A program made the position numbers and the translations under genes. A stretch of 5,978 nt of DNA from Candidatus Kapaibacterium sp. (GTDB taxonomy: Bacteria > Bacteroidota > Ignavibacteria > Kapaibacteriales > UBA2268). The stretch is taken from NCBI GenBank assembly GCA_027858275.1, contig JAQIDA010000288.1:1-5978 (forward strand). Direction: 5' to 3'. The notes under the pieces were generated by a model that was given only the letters and a program-made list of their open reading frames with translations, made no database searches and was not told where the DNA came from. This document shows, piece by piece, positions 4,979 to 5,978 of this stretch (its first letter is position 1; every line of letters starts with the position of its first letter).

Positions 4979-5935
4979 CTATAGAATTATATTAAATACC
5001 CAACCCGACAGCATTATCGCAACAGCTACCGTTCCGAAGAAAATGCCGAGCAGTTTCATGTTCATAACTTTTTTAAGCAGCAATGCCTCAGGCATTGACA
5101 GACCTACTATTGCCATCATAAACGCCAGCGCTGTCCCAATTGGTATGCCCTTCCCAACCAGAGCTTCAATCACCGGGATTGCGCCTGAGGCGTTTGTATA
5201 CATAGGAACGGCTATTATCACAGCTATCGCAACGTCAAAAGGATTGACCGCTTTGATGTATTCCTGGAAGAATCCCGTCGGCACAAATCCGTGAATCAGT
5301 CCGCCTATAACCAGCCCGGCTGTGACATAGGGCAATACGGTCTTTAGAATTTTTCGCGCCTCCTGACTAACAGCCGAGAATCTATCAAAAAAACCGCTTT
5401 TGGTATCGACACTTGCGGCACTGACATCCGCCATTTCCTTCACCCAATCGGCTAAGTTATCTTCTAATTTGAAGAGACCTAATATGTAGCCGCCGATTGT
5501 TCCGAGCAAAATCCCTGAGATAAAGTATATCAAGGTCACTTTCCAACCGAAAATTCCGATAAACAAAGCCAGAGCTACTTCATTGATTAAGGGTGATGTT
5601 ATCAAATATGAAAAAGTAATCCCGAGCGGGATTCCGCCTTTGACAAATCCGATAAAAAGTGGTATCGACGAACAGGAGCAAAATGGCGTAATCGCGCCGA
5701 AAAACGAAGCAATCAGGTTTTCCAAACCATACATTTTTCGCTTGTTCAAATAGTTTTTTACTTTGTCGACGGGGAAGTATGAATTCACGTATCCCATCAG
5801 ATGGGTTATCAAAAGCAGCAAGAAAACTATCTTTATCATATCATACAAAAAGAAGTGCAGTGCAGGACCAAGCCCGCTTTCCCTCGAAAGCCCGATTATA
5901 TCAAATACAAATTTGCCGGTAATTTCTTCTAACAT
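4979..5935 (-). CDS. DUF318/ArsP-type membrane permease
   Basis: This 318-aa protein has about eight hydrophobic segments in two halves separated by a polar stretch (about 156-190). The family hallmark TPFCSCSSIPLF (83-94) places Cys86 and Cys88 in a membrane-adjacent loop. The second half carries the matching element VPMYTNASGAIPV (243-255), a sign of the internal repeat of this family. Members include ArsP, which exports trivalent organoarsenicals such as reduced roxarsone in Campylobacter, but most members have no proven substrate. It is the first visible gene of the four-gene minus-strand operon. The ATG is preceded 9 nt upstream by GAGG (5945-5948). It might equally export another soft-metal or thiol-reactive compound, so I leave the gene symbol empty. 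Confidence 0.88.
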   Translation of the reverse strand: MLEEITGKFVFDIIGLSRESGLGPALHFFLYDMIKIVFLLLLITHLMGYVNSYFPVDKVKNYLNKRKMYGLENLIASFFGAITPFCSCSSIPLFIGFVKGGIPLGITFSYLITSPLINEVALALFIGIFGWKVTLIYFISGILLGTIGGYILGLFKLEDNLADWVKEMADVSAASVDTKSGFFDRFSAVSQEARKILKTVLPYVTAGLVIGGLIHGFVPTGFFQEYIKAVNPFDVAIAVIIAVPMYTNASGAIPVIEALVGKGIPIGTALAFMMAIVGLSMPEALLLKKVMNMKLLGIFFGTVAVAIMLSGWVFNIIL

Positions 5936-5961
5936 CTAAATATGCCTCAATTAGCCTATAA

Positions 5962-5969
5962 CAAAATTA
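5962..5969 (-). promoter_or_regulatory. Candidate Bacteroidota-type -7 element of the permease operon
   Basis: On the minus strand TAATTTTG fits the TAnnTTTG consensus exactly, 26 bp ahead of the permease ATG. Transcription would start near 5955 with a leader of about 20 nt. The corresponding -33 TTG, and any ArsR-type operator or regulator gene, would lie beyond the right edge, so only half of the promoter can be examined. Confidence 0.4.
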
Positions 5970-5978
5970 TATATATTG

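Noticed and set aside
3889..5294. Plus-strand open frames of 65 and 83 codons (3889-4086 and 5043-5294)
   Set aside because: Both are antisense to membrane protein genes with clear family motifs.

Overview
The window comes from a bacterium of moderate AT content (intergenic DNA is very AT-rich). Several signals resemble the Bacteroidota type: candidate TAnn(T)TTG -7 elements with a TTG about 19-20 bp upstream, an outer-membrane beta-barrel ending in aromatic Phe, and a lipoprotein with Asn after the lipidated Cys. I infer a member of the Bacteroidota/Chlorobiota (FCB) group, but no single gene proves the lineage.

Left part (1-749): two minus-strand queuosine genes, queF followed after 2 bp by queD (cut by the left edge). 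They act at separate steps of preQ0/preQ1 formation. The 188-bp gap to the next gene is a divergent promoter region with one candidate promoter on each strand and a perfect palindrome just ahead of rlmB. Middle (750-2657): rlmB (23S rRNA Gm2251 methyltransferase) on the plus strand converges on a minus-strand dihydroorotate dehydrogenase gene; their 3' ends overlap by 15 bp. The dehydrogenase combines a class 2-like N-terminal extension with class 1A-like active-site motifs. A 129-bp gap (2658-2786) holds an inverted repeat and a small hairpin but no gene.

Right part (2787-5935): four tightly spaced minus-strand genes, most likely one operon, transcribed in the order permease (DUF318/ArsP type), thioredoxin-like lipoprotein (ArsF family), six-helix DsbD/CcdA-like membrane protein (ArsG family), outer-membrane beta-barrel. 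In family terms this is an organoarsenical/nitroaromatic handling cassette. The cysteines present in all four proteins suggest a thiol or soft-metal relay across the whole envelope: CSC in the permease, CxxC in the lipoprotein, two membrane cysteines in the DsbD-like protein, and CxC at the mature N-terminus of the barrel. The substrate cannot be read from the sequence. This operon is the most interesting part of the window. No RNA gene, CRISPR array or insertion sequence was recognised.
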